A DNA stretch of 64,000 nt from Mycobacterium basiliense (GCF_900292015.1 NZ_LR130759.1:3658001-3722000), one strand, 5' to 3'; positions 26,304 to 37,217 are shown, counted from the first letter of the stretch. Program-made: numbers and translations. Notes: a model not told the origin generated them from the letters alone.

Positions 26304-27398
26304 AAAGTCGTCATCGCTGACCAGCACCACCGATTGCCGACCGTCGGACAACTTCGGCCCCAAGGTAATGCCTTCGACGTTGTGTAGCGGCGACAACCCG
26401 GGTGCGTTGGACAAGGTGGACAGATCAACGGCCAACGATTTGCTCGCCGGGGTCACCGCGGCGCCCCGCATCGACGGCAGCCCCAGCACGTCGGTCGCGC
26501 CGGTGATCTCGGTACGGAATACGCGGATCACCGGGGGCAGCGCAACCGAGCGTTCGACCACCAGAAAGCTGGTGTCCGACAGCGCGACCAGGTCTGAAAC
26601 GCCGTTGCGGCTCGCGGGCCAGACCGGCGCTTCCAGCGGATAGCCGAACTGCGCGGTCGGCTCGGCGGTAGCGACGTCGAACTTGGTGATCCGGGTCAGC
26701 GTCCGATGGTCGCGGCCGGTCTCTGGCCCGTCGTCGTAGCGCGGTTCCTCCATCGCGGCATATAACGATCGGCCGTCGGGTGCTAGGGCCAGGCCCTCGA
26801 GTGCCTGGTTGTGCCGCGGCCCGGTGAGCTGGGCAGACATCGCCAGATTGGCCGGCAGGGTGAACTGGCCCAGGTAATGGCCATCGAGCCCAGCAATCCA
26901 GATCCACGGATTCACCAGTACCGGTTCCCGGTCGGTGAGCCGCTCACCTTCGGAGCTCCAATACAGCCGCTGTCGCTGCGGGTCGAAAGCGATGCCTTCC
27001 GGGTCGGGAGGAACCACCGGTGGGCTGGCGCTGAGGTTCAGCGGCTCAAACGGCTCACCGCTCCGATCCAGCAGCGTATGCGAAGCGATGACCGAGACGT
27101 TGTCAATTCCCTTGTCCGACAGCGATAACCGGACTGAGAAGAAACGGACCGGGCCCTCCTCGGAGCGGTCGTCGCTGATCGCGTAGTACACCTCGCGGCC
27201 GGCGTCGTAGCTGATGCCCGAAAGTCCACCAATAACGACACCATCCACGGTGGCGCCGAACGGAATCTGCGCCTGGCCGAGGTAACTCAGCAATGCCCGC
27301 GGGGAGTCCGCCGGGCGGGCCGGATGCGGCGATGCGCACCCGAACACCACCGACCCGACCAGCAAAGTGGCCAGCAGCCGGCGCACTACCGTCTTCAC
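26259..27398 (-). CDS. Phytase-like esterase domain lipoprotein
   Basis: GTG 27398 overlaps the upstream VIT gene stop (GTGA) and gives 379 residues. The signal segment VRRLLATLLVGSVVFGCAS ends in a lipobox with Cys, so it is exported and lipid-anchored. The mature part is a beta-propeller-like domain of the 'esterase-like activity of phytase' family: GGLSGISYDAGREVYYAISD, DPEGIAFDPQRQRLYWSSEG, NQALEGLALAPDGRSLYAAM and a final NVEGITLGPKLSDGRQSVVLV. Enzyme activity of the family is little characterised. Its 3' end overlaps the convergent FHA/ABC gene by 45 bp. Coupling to a VIT1-type transporter might hint at phosphate or metal handling, but that is speculation. Confidence 0.8.
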   Translation of the reverse strand: MKTVVRRLLATLLVGSVVFGCASPHPARPADSPRALLSYLGQAQIPFGATVDGVVIGGLSGISYDAGREVYYAISDDRSEEGPVRFFSVRLSLSDKGIDNVSVIASHTLLDRSGEPFEPLNLSASPPVVPPDPEGIAFDPQRQRLYWSSEGERLTDREPVLVNPWIWIAGLDGHYLGQFTLPANLAMSAQLTGPRHNQALEGLALAPDGRSLYAAMEEPRYDDGPETGRDHRTLTRITKFDVATAEPTAQFGYPLEAPVWPASRNGVSDLVALSDTSFLVVERSVALPPVIRVFRTEITGATDVLGLPSMRGAAVTPASKSLAVDLSTLSNAPGLSPLHNVEGITLGPKLSDGRQSVVLVSDDDFSPVTVTQFLLFAMD

Positions 27399-28129
27399 AT
27401 CACCGCGGCGATAAACAGCCCTACCAGATAGGTAGCGGCGACAGCGACGGCACCGAACAGCAATTGTCGAGAGGCACTCCACCACCACGGTTTACGGGTG
27501 AACCGCGCGGTCAACCCACCGGCGACCAACAAGCCGACCCCACCGAACACCAACCCGGCCGCCAACGAGCCGAACCCGAGCAAGTAGGGAATCAACGGCA
27601 TGAGCGCACCAACAGCGAACATCGCGAAGGACGATACCGCGGCCACCGGCGCGGACGGCTTCTCCGCCGGGTGGACACCGATTTCTCCGACCATATGAAA
27701 GTTGACCGCGCGGTTCTCGTCGCGATGAATCTCATCGGTAGCGATCTGCGCGGTCTGCTCGGTCATTCCCATGTCCACCAGCATCGCCACCAATTCGGCC
27801 CGTTCGGCCTGGGGCCGAGCACGCAACGCACGACGTTCGACGTGCACCTCGGAGTCGATCTGTTCGTTGGCGGTGGTAACAGACGTGTACTCACCCAGTG
27901 CCATCGAGAACGCGCCCGCCAGCAGCCCGGCGACACCACTGACGATGGTGAGGTGAACGCTTTCCGCTGCCGCCACACCAGCGATCAAGCTGGTATTGCT
28001 GACCAGTCCGTCCATCGCGCCGAAAGCCGCTGCCCGCAACCAGCCGCCACTGACATCGGAGTGGCGGTGGCCGACATCGAGGACGGCGTCTGGGCGCCCC
28101 CTCGAGTCGTCCGGTTCTAGCTCTGTCAT
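27395..28129 (-). CDS. VIT1/CCC1-family membrane transporter
   Basis: The protein has 244 residues. N-terminal block WLRAAAFGAMDGLVSNTSLI and GLLAGAFSMALGEYTSVTTA match the first two helices of VIT1/CCC1 proteins, which move Fe2+ or Mn2+ out of the cytosol. A hydrophilic Glu/Arg-rich loop (EVHVERRALRARPQAERAE) corresponds to the metal-binding domain. Three more helices follow to the end. The stop overlaps the start of the phytase-like lipoprotein gene. Iron or manganese export is the family role; specificity is not visible. Confidence 0.82.
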   Translation of the reverse strand: MTELEPDDSRGRPDAVLDVGHRHSDVSGGWLRAAAFGAMDGLVSNTSLIAGVAAAESVHLTIVSGVAGLLAGAFSMALGEYTSVTTANEQIDSEVHVERRALRARPQAERAELVAMLVDMGMTEQTAQIATDEIHRDENRAVNFHMVGEIGVHPAEKPSAPVAAVSSFAMFAVGALMPLIPYLLGFGSLAAGLVFGGVGLLVAGGLTARFTRKPWWWSASRQLLFGAVAVAATYLVGLFIAAVM

Positions 28130-28410
28130 CGCAACTTTCTGACACCTATCCCGGGGGCCGCATCCCGGCCAGGATCGGCACGTTCCGGCGCGCTCCGAAG
28201 CCTACGCCCAAGCACCATGGGCCGATGCGCACCAGCTGACGAAGGGCCGCCGCGGCGCAGCCAATCGGCGCCAGACCGGCCGCAATACCGCCTGGGCACG
28301 CACTGGAGCTGGGGTCCGGACGCAAAGCTCATGCCCGCGATGGCGGCCGCCAACATTTCCGAGCCAAAGATTCATTCCCACGCTCCGATTGAGGGGGCTA
28401 CGGTTCGGGT

Positions 28411-30351
28411 ATGGCGCCGGACATGACCAACACAGCCAAACATCTGCGCGACGCGCTCGACGGACGCTTCCGTGACGTGAAGAACAACATGCGCGAGAAG
28501 CTAGGTCTGGAAATATTCCACCCGCACTACACCCCGAATACGGTCATTGCACGCGCCAAGGTGGCCGAGCAGATGCGGTTCATGGCCGCCGCCGGCGCTG
28601 CCGAAGACAGCTTCCGCAAGGAACATGGCGGCACCGGGAACGTGGGTGCGGCGATCACGATGATCGAGATGCTGGCGATGTCGGATCTGTCCCTGATGGT
28701 CAAGGCGGGAGTGCAGTGGGGGCTTTTCGGGGGGGCCGTCGAAAACCTGGGCACCGAGCGCCACCACGAGCAATACGTTCCCAAGATCATCGACCTGGAA
28801 TTGCGCGGCTGCTTTGCGATGACCGAGACCGGACACGGCAGCGACGTTCAGGCATTGGAAACGACCGCGACCTACGACGTCGAGACCCAAGAGTTCGTCA
28901 TCGACTCTCCCACCCCGACCGCCCGCAAGGACTACATTGGCGGCGCAGCCGAAACCGCGACCATTGCAGCCGTTTTCGCACAGCTGATCACGCACGAGGA
29001 CGGCGATCAGGTGAACCATGGGGTGCATTGCCTACTGGTCCCGATCCGCGACGACGACGGGCACGATCTGCCCGGCGTGACGACGTCGGACTGTCACTAC
29101 AAAGGTGGTCTCCCTGGCGTTGACAACGGCCGGATCGTGTTCGATCACGTCCGCGTTCCGCGGGTGAACCTGCTCAACAAATACGGCGACGTCGCGGCCG
29201 ACGGCACGTACAGCTCACCGATCGAGAACGCAAACCGCAGATTCTTCACCATGATCGGCACGCTGATCCGCGGCCGGGTCACGGTCGGCGGCAGCGCGGC
29301 GGCGGCGGCACGCGTAGCGCTGGACATTGCCACCCGGTATGCGTTGCAGCGCAGGCAGTTCAGCGCTCCGGACGACGACGATGAAGTACTGATCATGGAC
29401 TATCTCGTGCATCAACGACGGCTGTTGCCGTTGATAGCCCGGTCGTATGCCCTGCAGTTCGCGCAAAACGAGTTGGTTTCCAAATGCCACGACCTGCAGA
29501 CCGCGGACTCTCCCGACGCCGAGGAGCAGCGCGAGTTGGAGGCTCGCGCCGCCGGTTTGAAGGCGGCCAACACCTGGCACGCGAGCCGCGCCATTCAGGA
29601 GGCGCGGGAGGCCTGCGGCGGCGCGGGCTACATGGCCGAGAACCGGCTAATCGCGTTGCGCGCCGATACCGACGTATTCACCACCTTCGAGGGTGACAAT
29701 CATGTGCTGACGCAGTTGGTGGCCAAAGAGCTGCTGACGGCCTACGCCGACGACATCCGCAGCATGAGTCCGGTGGAATGGGTGCGTTTCGCCGCCAACG
29801 CAGTCGGTGATCGGGTAATGAAACGCACTGCAGCCGAGGCAATCATGCAGCGGATCATCGACGCCAGGCAGGACAGCGAAGAGGAGGGCAGCCTCTTCAA
29901 CCGTGGTACCCAGGTCAAGATGCTCGAAGACCGCGAAGACTATCTACTGTCCTCGGTGGCACGGCGGCTGCAAAGCAAGTCCAATGAGATGTCGGCGTTC
30001 GAAGCGTTCAATGCGGTGCAGGATCACGTGTTGCACGCGGCCCAAGCCCACATCGACCGGGTGGTGCTGGAAGCCTTCGTCGCCGGAATCGAGTCGTGCC
30101 CCGACCCCGAGGCCCGCGAGCTCCTAGGTGTCGTCTGTGACCTGTATGCGCTGTCCGTGATCGAAGAAGACAGGGCCTGGTACATCGAGCACCGGTACCT
30201 CTCGACCGAGCGCGCCAAGGCGGTGACCCGTGGCCTCAACGATCGGTGCCGGGTGCTACGCCCGCACGCCAAGACTCTGGTGGACGGTTTCGGTATTCCG
30301 GAGCAGCTTCGTTATGCCGAGATGCTGCACCCGGAGAATCTGCCCGACTGA
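28411..30351 (+). CDS. Acyl-CoA oxidase/dehydrogenase-like flavoprotein
   Basis: The protein has 646 residues, longer than ordinary acyl-CoA dehydrogenases (about 390) and the size of acyl-CoA oxidases. FAD and substrate regions: CFAMTETGHGSDVQALETTA, YIGGAAETATIAAVFAQLI, GRVTVGGSAAAAARVALDIA and RRQFSAP. The C-terminal oxidase-type half has ACGGAGYMAENRLIALRADT followed by TTFEGDNHVL with the catalytic-base Glu. It should oxidise acyl-CoA thioesters to 2-enoyl-CoA; whether electrons go to oxygen or ETF is open. A TACGGT -10-like box 6 bases before ATG 28411 suggests a leaderless start there; ATG 28423 is the alternative. It stands alone, convergent with narK. Confidence 0.85.
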   Translation: MAPDMTNTAKHLRDALDGRFRDVKNNMREKLGLEIFHPHYTPNTVIARAKVAEQMRFMAAAGAAEDSFRKEHGGTGNVGAAITMIEMLAMSDLSLMVKAGVQWGLFGGAVENLGTERHHEQYVPKIIDLELRGCFAMTETGHGSDVQALETTATYDVETQEFVIDSPTPTARKDYIGGAAETATIAAVFAQLITHEDGDQVNHGVHCLLVPIRDDDGHDLPGVTTSDCHYKGGLPGVDNGRIVFDHVRVPRVNLLNKYGDVAADGTYSSPIENANRRFFTMIGTLIRGRVTVGGSAAAAARVALDIATRYALQRRQFSAPDDDDEVLIMDYLVHQRRLLPLIARSYALQFAQNELVSKCHDLQTADSPDAEEQRELEARAAGLKAANTWHASRAIQEAREACGGAGYMAENRLIALRADTDVFTTFEGDNHVLTQLVAKELLTAYADDIRSMSPVEWVRFAANAVGDRVMKRTAAEAIMQRIIDARQDSEEEGSLFNRGTQVKMLEDREDYLLSSVARRLQSKSNEMSAFEAFNAVQDHVLHAAQAHIDRVVLEAFVAGIESCPDPEARELLGVVCDLYALSVIEEDRAWYIEHRYLSTERAKAVTRGLNDRCRVLRPHAKTLVDGFGIPEQLRYAEMLHPENLPD

Positions 30352-30354
30352 ACC

Positions 30355-31893
30355 TCAGGAGCCGATGAGCTCCGCCGGTGCTGGCTGCGCCGCGATGGCC
30401 GGTGGCAGCGCCTGCAGGTGCACGGTTTGGCGACGCACGTATACCCTCCACGTCAGCGCGGCGGCACCGGCGTAGAACGCCATGAAGATCCAGAACGCGT
30501 CGGTGGTGGTGCCGGTCATCACGTAGGACTCGCGTAGCGCCAAGTTGATGCCAACCCCACCGAGCGCGCCGAGGGCCGCGACGAAGCCGATGGCGACGCC
30601 GGAGATCACCCGCGATCGGTCGCGACTCTCGACTTCTCCGACTTGCGGGCCGAGGGCCAAAACGCGGCCGCACGCCTCGAAAATGGTCGGAATCATCTTG
30701 TAGACAGAGCCGTTGCCCACCCCGGCAAGAATGAACAACACGATAAAGCAGACGAAGTAGCCGGCCATGGTGGCGCCCCGCAGCGGCCCGGTGTGTCGGC
30801 CCTCGAGGCTGCTTGCGCTGATCAATAGCCCGGCAACGACGGTCATCGCCACAAACACCGCCAGCGTGAGCCGACTCCCGCCAATGCGATCGGCCAGTCT
30901 GCCTCCATAAATCCGGGCCAGCGCCGCCAGGAGCGGACCAAGGAAGGCCAGTTCGGCGGCGTGCAGCGTGGCGTGTGCGGCGCTTTGACCGACCGCCATG
31001 AAGTTGGTTTGCAGGACCTGACCGAATGCGAAGGAGAACCCGATGAACGATCCGAAGGTACCCAGATACAGCAGTGAGAGCAGGTAGGTGTCGCGGTTGG
31101 ACAGGACCGCAGTGATTATCGGGCGCATTTGGCTCGCCTTGACCCGGTGCTGTTCAACGTTGTTCATGAACAACGCCACCCCGATCGCCGCGGTCGTCAG
31201 CAGCACCGCGTACAGCGCGCAGACCAGGTACGGTTTTCCATCCCCGGCCACCGCGATGACCGTCAAACCCGCCAACTGAATCGCCGGGACCCCGAGATTG
31301 CCTACGCCGCCCGCAATTCCGAGTGCTGACCCTTTGAGTCGATGCGGGTAGAACGCATTGGCATTGCTCATCGATGCCGCGAAATTACCTCCGCCCAAAC
31401 CGCTGAGGGCGGCACACACCAGGTACGGCCACAGCGGCAGGCCCGGGTGCGTCAACAGCATCATGGTGCCAACGGTAGGAACCAGCAACACGATCGCCGA
31501 GAAGATCGCCCAGTTGCGACCGCCGAATATCGTGGTGGCCATCGAGTAGGGCACCCGCAGGCCCGCGCCTACCAGGGTGGCCACCACGTCGAGTAGGAAC
31601 TTGTCACTCGCGGAAAAGCCGTAGACGTTCTGCGGCATGAACAGCACCAGCACCGGCCACAGCGTCCACACCGAGTAACCGAGGTGGACCGTAACGACCG
31701 ACCAGAACAGGTTGCGCCGCGCGATGAGCTTATTGCCGGCCTCCCACGCCACCAGATCCTCTGCGTCCCAATGCGAGATGTGGCGTGAGCCAACCCGGCA
31801 TTTGGCGGAAGCATTCGAGAAGACTGATGCGGCTTTGGGGTCGCCAGAACTGCTCGGCGTCTCCTCGCGTTGCAGCAGCATCTGCTGTTCCAT
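30355..31893 (-). CDS. narK1: Nitrate/nitrite transporter NarK family
   Basis: ATG 31893 (MEQQMLLQREE) gives 512 residues, near Rv2329c (515). A long polar N-terminus is followed by 12 membrane helices of the NarK/NNP major-facilitator family. The nitrate signature is visible as ALSGLGGGNFAASMSNANAFYP, and the second one as FILAGVGNGSVYKMIPTIF with a conserved Gly-rich helix. It imports nitrate or exports nitrite. A large nitrate reductase gene lies 1.1 kb away on the other strand, so the pair likely serves nitrate uptake and reduction. It ends 3 bp from the convergent acyl-CoA oxidase stop. Confidence 0.9.
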   Translation of the reverse strand: MEQQMLLQREETPSSSGDPKAASVFSNASAKCRVGSRHISHWDAEDLVAWEAGNKLIARRNLFWSVVTVHLGYSVWTLWPVLVLFMPQNVYGFSASDKFLLDVVATLVGAGLRVPYSMATTIFGGRNWAIFSAIVLLVPTVGTMMLLTHPGLPLWPYLVCAALSGLGGGNFAASMSNANAFYPHRLKGSALGIAGGVGNLGVPAIQLAGLTVIAVAGDGKPYLVCALYAVLLTTAAIGVALFMNNVEQHRVKASQMRPIITAVLSNRDTYLLSLLYLGTFGSFIGFSFAFGQVLQTNFMAVGQSAAHATLHAAELAFLGPLLAALARIYGGRLADRIGGSRLTLAVFVAMTVVAGLLISASSLEGRHTGPLRGATMAGYFVCFIVLFILAGVGNGSVYKMIPTIFEACGRVLALGPQVGEVESRDRSRVISGVAIGFVAALGALGGVGINLALRESYVMTGTTTDAFWIFMAFYAGAAALTWRVYVRRQTVHLQALPPAIAAQPAPAELIGS

Positions 31894-32128
31894 CACTCTC
31901 CTTCGACCTGGCCTTCTGGCGAAACGGCAACGATTTACCAGCGTGCCAAATTCGAACGCCCGCGGCACGCTGTGGACAGCCTGAAACTGCTGGGGAACTC
32001 CTGTAAAGCAGCTGTAGGCAAAGCTAATTCAGTGACGTCGAGCACAGCGAGACAACGTTGCCAGGTTGTTCACAGCAACGAGTTGCATAGGTGAAACGCA
32101 AACGATGGCGGGAGGCAACGATGGGGAG

Positions 32129-32632
32129 CTACTGGTGCGGTATCGGGCCAAGTGCCTTCAATCTGCCGTCCGGGCCGATCTGAAAGCGCACGGCGCCGGA
32201 ACCGGTGGGACAACACTCGGGATCGCTCCCCACCCGCCACTGATACTCGACGGTCACGGTGCCCTGGCCCGGCGGCAACACTCTTATATACGGCTTGGCA
32301 TTTGGGGTGGGTGAGCCCAGCGCGGTGTTGCGGTCGAAGAACAACAGCTGCTGCGGGGTTGACTGATCAGCAATGGTGGGGATGATCTGCACCCAGTACA
32401 AGCGGCAATTTCTGGTGTGCCCGCGCGCGATTTCGACCCAGCTCGAGCCGGGAACCACTACCGGTACCGAGGCAATCGACTGGCGCACCGTGTCCGCCGT
32501 CGGACCGTCGGACTGCTTGCAGGCATCCGGCGGCGAAACTGGCGGCCCCGCCGACTTCCCGCTGCAGCCGGTCGCCGGAAAAGCCCAAACCAGCGCCACC
32601 ATCAGCAGGATCGAGCTCAACCGGCGACGCAC
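32129..32632 (-). CDS. lppP: Lipoprotein LppP
   Basis: The protein has 167 residues. Signal peptide MRRRLSSILLMVALVWAFPA is followed by a lipobox ATGC with lipidated Cys23. The mature domain has CKQSDGPTADTVRQSIASVP, GSSWVEIARGHTRNCRLYWV and VEYQWRVGSDPECCPTGSGA, matching the LppP/LprE family of mycobacterial lipoproteins. Role unknown. It lies between narK1 and the divergent nitrate reductase, in the same relation to narK1 as in H37Rv (Rv2329c-Rv2330c). Confidence 0.88.
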   Translation of the reverse strand: MRRRLSSILLMVALVWAFPATGCSGKSAGPPVSPPDACKQSDGPTADTVRQSIASVPVVVPGSSWVEIARGHTRNCRLYWVQIIPTIADQSTPQQLLFFDRNTALGSPTPNAKPYIRVLPPGQGTVTVEYQWRVGSDPECCPTGSGAVRFQIGPDGRLKALGPIPHQ

Positions 32633-33002
32633 CCACCGAGCCTAAGCGAAATTCGGTTAACACCGGGTGAGTCCGTGGACACGGCCCCATTGACCGGGTC
32701 GGCCAACGGCTTGGTGGCAACTGTGAATATCCCCCAAATTGGTTAAAAGCCCAGGTGCACGGCCTGCAAGCGACGGGATCGACGAGTAGCGTGACCAGGG
32801 TTAGTTGGGGTTGGCTGACCGACGATGACCAGCGATTTCGGGCACCCTCCGTTTCGCCGGTTTCCAACAACGCACGGACCCGCCCGACCTCGTGCGAGAA
32901 AACCGTAAAGCGCGCGAAACCTGCGACATCCCGTACCGAAACATCCCTACCGCAGTATTCAGCGCATACCGCGTTGCGCAGCTGCAAAGAGAGGACATAG
33001 GC
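32633..33002. other. 370-bp divergent intergenic region lppP/nitrate reductase
   Basis: No gene is supported; a frame extending the nitrate reductase upstream to 32892 lacks family similarity. An AGAGAGGA ribosome site (32988-32995) precedes GTG 33003. The region is the likely place of nitrate or nitrogen-responsive promoters, but I see no clear operator. Confidence 0.4.
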
Positions 33003-36000
33003 GTGGCCAGGGAACTCATGGCGCCGGAAACGGACGCCGTGGAGACCATGTGCGCCTACTGCGGCGTCGGTTGCGGCATTGTGCTGCAGGTCACATCGGA
33101 TCCGGAGACCGGAAACCGGCACATCACCAAGTCAATTGGGCGCAACTCGCATCCGGCCAACTTCGGTCGGCTTTGCACCAAGGGCACCACCACCGTAGAT
33201 CTGCTGGCCGCGCCGGGCCGGATGGAGTCGGCATACGTGCAGGCCGATCGTCATTCGCCGCTTGAGCCCGTCGGGATCGACGATGCCATCACGCACAGCG
33301 CCAAGCGGCTACGGGCCATCATCGACGAACATGGCCCGGATGCCGTTGCGGTGTATGTATCCGGTCAGATGTCGATCGAGGCGCAGTATCTGGCGAACAA
33401 GCTGACCAAGGGGTTCATCGGGACCAACCAGATCGAGTCCAACTCGCGGCTGTGCATGGCCGGTGCCAGTTCGGGCTACAAGCTGTCGCTGGGCGCGGAT
33501 GGACCCCCCGGCTCATACGAGGATTTCGACCAAGCCGACGTCTTCTTCGTCATCGGCGCCAATATGGCCGACTGCCATCCGATCCTGTTCCTGCGGATGA
33601 TGGAACGGGTCAAGGCCGGTGCCAAATTGATCGTCGTCGATCCACGTCGCACGGCGACCGCGGACAAGGCAGACCTCTTCCTGCAGATCGCTCCTGGCAC
33701 CGACCTTGCGCTGCTCAACGGCTTGCTGCACCTGATCGTTCACAACGAACACACCGATCCGCATTTCATTGCCGAATTCACCGAGGGGTGGGAGGTGATG
33801 CCAAGTTTCCTCGATCAGTTCACTCCCGACAAGGTCAGCGAAATCACCGGCATCCCTCCCGAAGACATTCGCACCGCAGCGCGTTGGATCGGTGAGGCTC
33901 CAAACTGGATGAGTTGCTGGACGATGGGACTCAACCAGAGCACCCACGGCACCTGGAACACCAACGCCCTGTGCAATCTGCATCTGGCCACGGGGGCGAT
34001 CTGCAAGCCCGGCAACGGCCCGTTCTCACTCACCGGTCAACCCAACGCCATGGGCGGGCGTGAGATGGGTTATATGGGACCGGGTCTGCCGGGTCAGCGT
34101 TCGGTGCTATCTGGCGAGGACCGCGAGTTTGTGGAAGCACAGTGGGGCATTCCCCGTGGATCGCTGCGCACGGACGTCAGCGCAGGCGTGGTGGACATGT
34201 TTTCCCGCATGGCCGACGGCGACATCAAGGCCTGCTGGATTATTTGCACCAATCCCGTTGCTACCGTGGCTAATCGGAAAACGGTGCTGGCCGGGCTGGA
34301 GAAGGCAGAACTGGTGATCTGCCAGGACGCGTTCTTCGAGACCGAGACCAACGAGTACGCCCACGTATTGCTGCCGGCGGCGTTGTGGACCGAGTCCGAG
34401 GGGGTGATGGTCAATTCCGAACGCAACCTGACGTTGTTCCAGCAGGCGGTCGAACCGGTGGGACAAGCCCTGCCGGACTGGCAGATCATCGCCCGGATCG
34501 CCTGCGAGATGGGCTTTTCCGAGGCGTTCAGTTATCAATCTGCCGCAGAGGTGTTCGACGAGATCACGCGGTTCTCCAATCCGGCGACCGGATACGACCT
34601 GCGCGGTGTCAGTTACGACCGACTGCGGCAGACTCCGTTGCAATGGCCGTGTCCATCGGGTAGCAGCAGCGACCGCAACCCAATCCGTTACCTCAACGAC
34701 GGTGTCAGCCAGAACCAGCTGGTTCGTGCGGACGGCACAGTTCCGCGGTTGGCGTTCCCAACCCCGAGCGGCCGCGCGGCGTTCTTCGCCCGCCCGCATC
34801 TATTGCCCGACGAGATGCCCAACGGCGACTATCCGTTCTTACTCAATACCGGGCGGCTGCCGCACCAGTGGCACACGCTGACCAAGACCGGCAAGATCGC
34901 CAAGCTCAACAAGCTCAACCCGGGTCCGTTCGTCGAAATCAATCCGGAAGATGCGGCCGGGCTGGACATCTGCGAAGGTGACCACATTGAGATCGCTTCC
35001 CGCCGTGGGCGCGCGGTGTTGCCCGCCGTGATCACCGATCGCGTGCGCCGCGGGAACTGCTTTGCGCCCTTCCATTGGAATGACGCCTTTGGCGAGTACC
35101 TCTCGATCAATGCCGTCACCAACGACGCCATCGACCCCATATCGCGCCAACCGGAATACAAGGCCTGCGCGGTCACCTTGACCAAGGTGGCCCAACCGGA
35201 GCGGCGGCCCGGTTCCTCGGACGAGCCCGCCGCACCGAAGCTGATGGCCAAAACACCGCAATTCAGTATCGGCCAAATCGATGCACTGGCCGAGTTTTTG
35301 GGCGTCGCCGAGGAACCCAAGCCGCAATTCGGTCCGTTCGCTCGCTCCTACCTCGCCGGCCTGATCGCGGGTCTACGTTCGGAAACCGGCCGGCACCTCG
35401 CCGGGGTGCCCACCCTGCCGATCAGCTCACCGTTCGATACCAGCACCCGGCTGTGGTTGGACGGCCTGCTCGCGGGCATGTTTTCCCGTGTTGAGACAAC
35501 GCAGGTAGCAGCGGCAGCCGAACCGCGTCCGGCCACCACAGGTAAAGACGACGCCGGCGCGCCAGCGCCGGTGGTGGTGCTGTGGGCTTCCCAAACCGGG
35601 ACCGCGGAAGAGCTCGCCGCCGACATCGCCGCAGAGCTTCGCGCCGCGCAACTACCGGTCGCATTGCATGGCATGGACGACTTCCCGGTAGCCGACCTGC
35701 CCGCAACACCGCAGATATTGTTTGTCACCAGTACCACCGGTGACGGTGACCCGCCCGACAACGGTGCCGCCTTTTGGCACGCGCTGTCCGCGCCGGCCGC
35801 TCCCAGGCTTGGCGAGACTCGCTACGCCGTTCTGGCACTGGGTGATTCCAATTACGACGAATTTTGCGGCCATGGTCGTGCGTTGGACAAGCGCCTCGCT
35901 GAGCTGGGAGCAAAGCGCATCGTCGATCGCGTCGATTGCGAACCGGATTACGAAGATGCCGTGGCCATTTGGCTAAGACAGATACTGCGGGAGTTGCGTC

Positions 36001-37217
36001 CCACCGACGCGCCGGGCGGCGCAGGAGACAACGGAGCTTGCTCGACCGCGGCAACACCCGTCGTCGGCCGGTCACCCTCAGCACAGACATACAGCAAGAA
36101 GCGTCCATTGGTGACCAACGTGGTCAGCAACACAACCCTGTGTCAGCCACAGTCGGCAAAAGACGTGCGGCAGCTGGTGTTTCACGTGCCCGAACAAACC
36201 GTCAGCTATGAGGCCGGTGACGCGCTCGGGGTATGGCCGCGCAACAACGACCAGTTCGTCGAGGAATGGCTGTCAGTGACCGGGTTGAGCGGCCACACCG
36301 AGGTCGAGGTCGCCGGCCGCGGTTCGATGTCGCTGCGAGCGGCGCTAACAGACCGCTTCGAGATCGCTCACATCAGCCCAGACCTGCTGCGCTTCGTGCG
36401 TCAACGCACCCTCGACTCCAGCGCCGCGGACCAACTGCACGAGTTGATGCGGCCGGAAAACAAAGCGATGCTGGCCGATTGGAGCTGGGGAAGGCAATCG
36501 GTCGACCTGCTCACGCAGTGCAAAGTGGTCGCTCCTGTCGAGGAGTGGCTGACTGTGCTCAAGCCGCTGCAGCCGCGGCTGTATTCGATTTCGTCCAGCC
36601 CCAAAGAACATCCGGGCGAAGTACACCTCACGGTGTCGCCGGTGCGCTACAACTTCCAGGGTGTGCCGAGACGCGGGGTGTGCTCGACCTACCTGGCCGA
36701 CCGCTCCCCCAGCGATGAGATCGCCGTCTACGTCCGCAAGTCCAGTAACTTCCGCCCTCCCAGCGATCCGGGAACACCGATGATCATGATCGGGCCGGGT
36801 ACCGGGATCGCGCCCTTCCGCGGCTTTTTGCAGGAACGACGCGCACTCGGCCACACCGGACCGAACTGGTTGTTCTTCGGTGAACAGCACGCCGCCACCG
36901 ACTTCTACTACCGCGATGAGATCCAGACGATGCATGCCGACGGGTTGCTTACCGAGCTCGATCTCGCATTTTCCCGCGACCAGCGGGACAAGGTCTACGT
37001 GCAACACCTGATGCGCAGGCGCGGAGCACAGCTGTGGCAGTGGTTGCTGGACGGGGCGCAGCTGTACGTCTGCGGCACCGCCGACCCGATGGCCAAGGAC
37101 GTCGACCATGCACTTCGCGAAATCGTGGCCGAACACGGCGACCTGACCCCGGAATCAGCCACGGCCTACGTCCGCGCGCTGAGCGCCGACAAGCGCTACC
37201 ACCGCGACGTGTACTAG
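33003..37217 (+). CDS. Fused assimilatory nitrate reductase / NADPH diflavin reductase
   Basis: GTG 33003 gives 1,404 residues (ATG 33018 possible). Residues 17-58 hold a 4Fe-4S site (Cys17, 20, 24 and 58: [10 protein letters not shown] and RLCTKG). About 70-600 is the molybdopterin-guanine-dinucleotide domain ([36 protein letters not shown]). About 610-730 is the cofactor-binding C-terminal barrel ([20 protein letters not shown]). From 856 there is an FMN flavodoxin domain ([24 protein letters not shown]). About 1020-1404 is a CysJ/CPR-type FAD and NAD(P)H module ([50 protein letters not shown]). One chain can thus carry electrons from NADPH to nitrate. NarK1 nearby supplies nitrate. Sulfite reductase alpha-subunit annotations arise from the C-terminal half alone. 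Confidence 0.9.
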   Translation: MARELMAPETDAVETMCAYCGVGCGIVLQVTSDPETGNRHITKSIGRNSHPANFGRLCTKGTTTVDLLAAPGRMESAYVQADRHSPLEPVGIDDAITHSAKRLRAIIDEHGPDAVAVYVSGQMSIEAQYLANKLTKGFIGTNQIESNSRLCMAGASSGYKLSLGADGPPGSYEDFDQADVFFVIGANMADCHPILFLRMMERVKAGAKLIVVDPRRTATADKADLFLQIAPGTDLALLNGLLHLIVHNEHTDPHFIAEFTEGWEVMPSFLDQFTPDKVSEITGIPPEDIRTAARWIGEAPNWMSCWTMGLNQSTHGTWNTNALCNLHLATGAICKPGNGPFSLTGQPNAMGGREMGYMGPGLPGQRSVLSGEDREFVEAQWGIPRGSLRTDVSAGVVDMFSRMADGDIKACWIICTNPVATVANRKTVLAGLEKAELVICQDAFFETETNEYAHVLLPAALWTESEGVMVNSERNLTLFQQAVEPVGQALPDWQIIARIACEMGFSEAFSYQSAAEVFDEITRFSNPATGYDLRGVSYDRLRQTPLQWPCPSGSSSDRNPIRYLNDGVSQNQLVRADGTVPRLAFPTPSGRAAFFARPHLLPDEMPNGDYPFLLNTGRLPHQWHTLTKTGKIAKLNKLNPGPFVEINPEDAAGLDICEGDHIEIASRRGRAVLPAVITDRVRRGNCFAPFHWNDAFGEYLSINAVTNDAIDPISRQPEYKACAVTLTKVAQPERRPGSSDEPAAPKLMAKTPQFSIGQIDALAEFLGVAEEPKPQFGPFARSYLAGLIAGLRSETGRHLAGVPTLPISSPFDTSTRLWLDGLLAGMFSRVETTQVAAAAEPRPATTGKDDAGAPAPVVVLWASQTGTAEELAADIAAELRAAQLPVALHGMDDFPVADLPATPQILFVTSTTGDGDPPDNGAAFWHALSAPAAPRLGETRYAVLALGDSNYDEFCGHGRALDKRLAELGAKRIVDRVDCEPDYEDAVAIWLRQILRELRPTDAPGGAGDNGACSTAATPVVGRSPSAQTYSKKRPLVTNVVSNTTLCQPQSAKDVRQLVFHVPEQTVSYEAGDALGVWPRNNDQFVEEWLSVTGLSGHTEVEVAGRGSMSLRAALTDRFEIAHISPDLLRFVRQRTLDSSAADQLHELMRPENKAMLADWSWGRQSVDLLTQCKVVAPVEEWLTVLKPLQPRLYSISSSPKEHPGEVHLTVSPVRYNFQGVPRRGVCSTYLADRSPSDEIAVYVRKSSNFRPPSDPGTPMIMIGPGTGIAPFRGFLQERRALGHTGPNWLFFGEQHAATDFYYRDEIQTMHADGLLTELDLAFSRDQRDKVYVQHLMRRRGAQLWQWLLDGAQLYVCGTADPMAKDVDHALREIVAEHGDLTPESATAYVRALSADKRYHRDVY

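Noticed and set aside
33003..37217. Assembly artefact joining a nitrate reductase to a cysJ-like gene
   Set aside because: The frame is continuous, the linker resembles CysJ N-terminal sequence, and such fused proteins are annotated in other mycobacteria as far as I recall.
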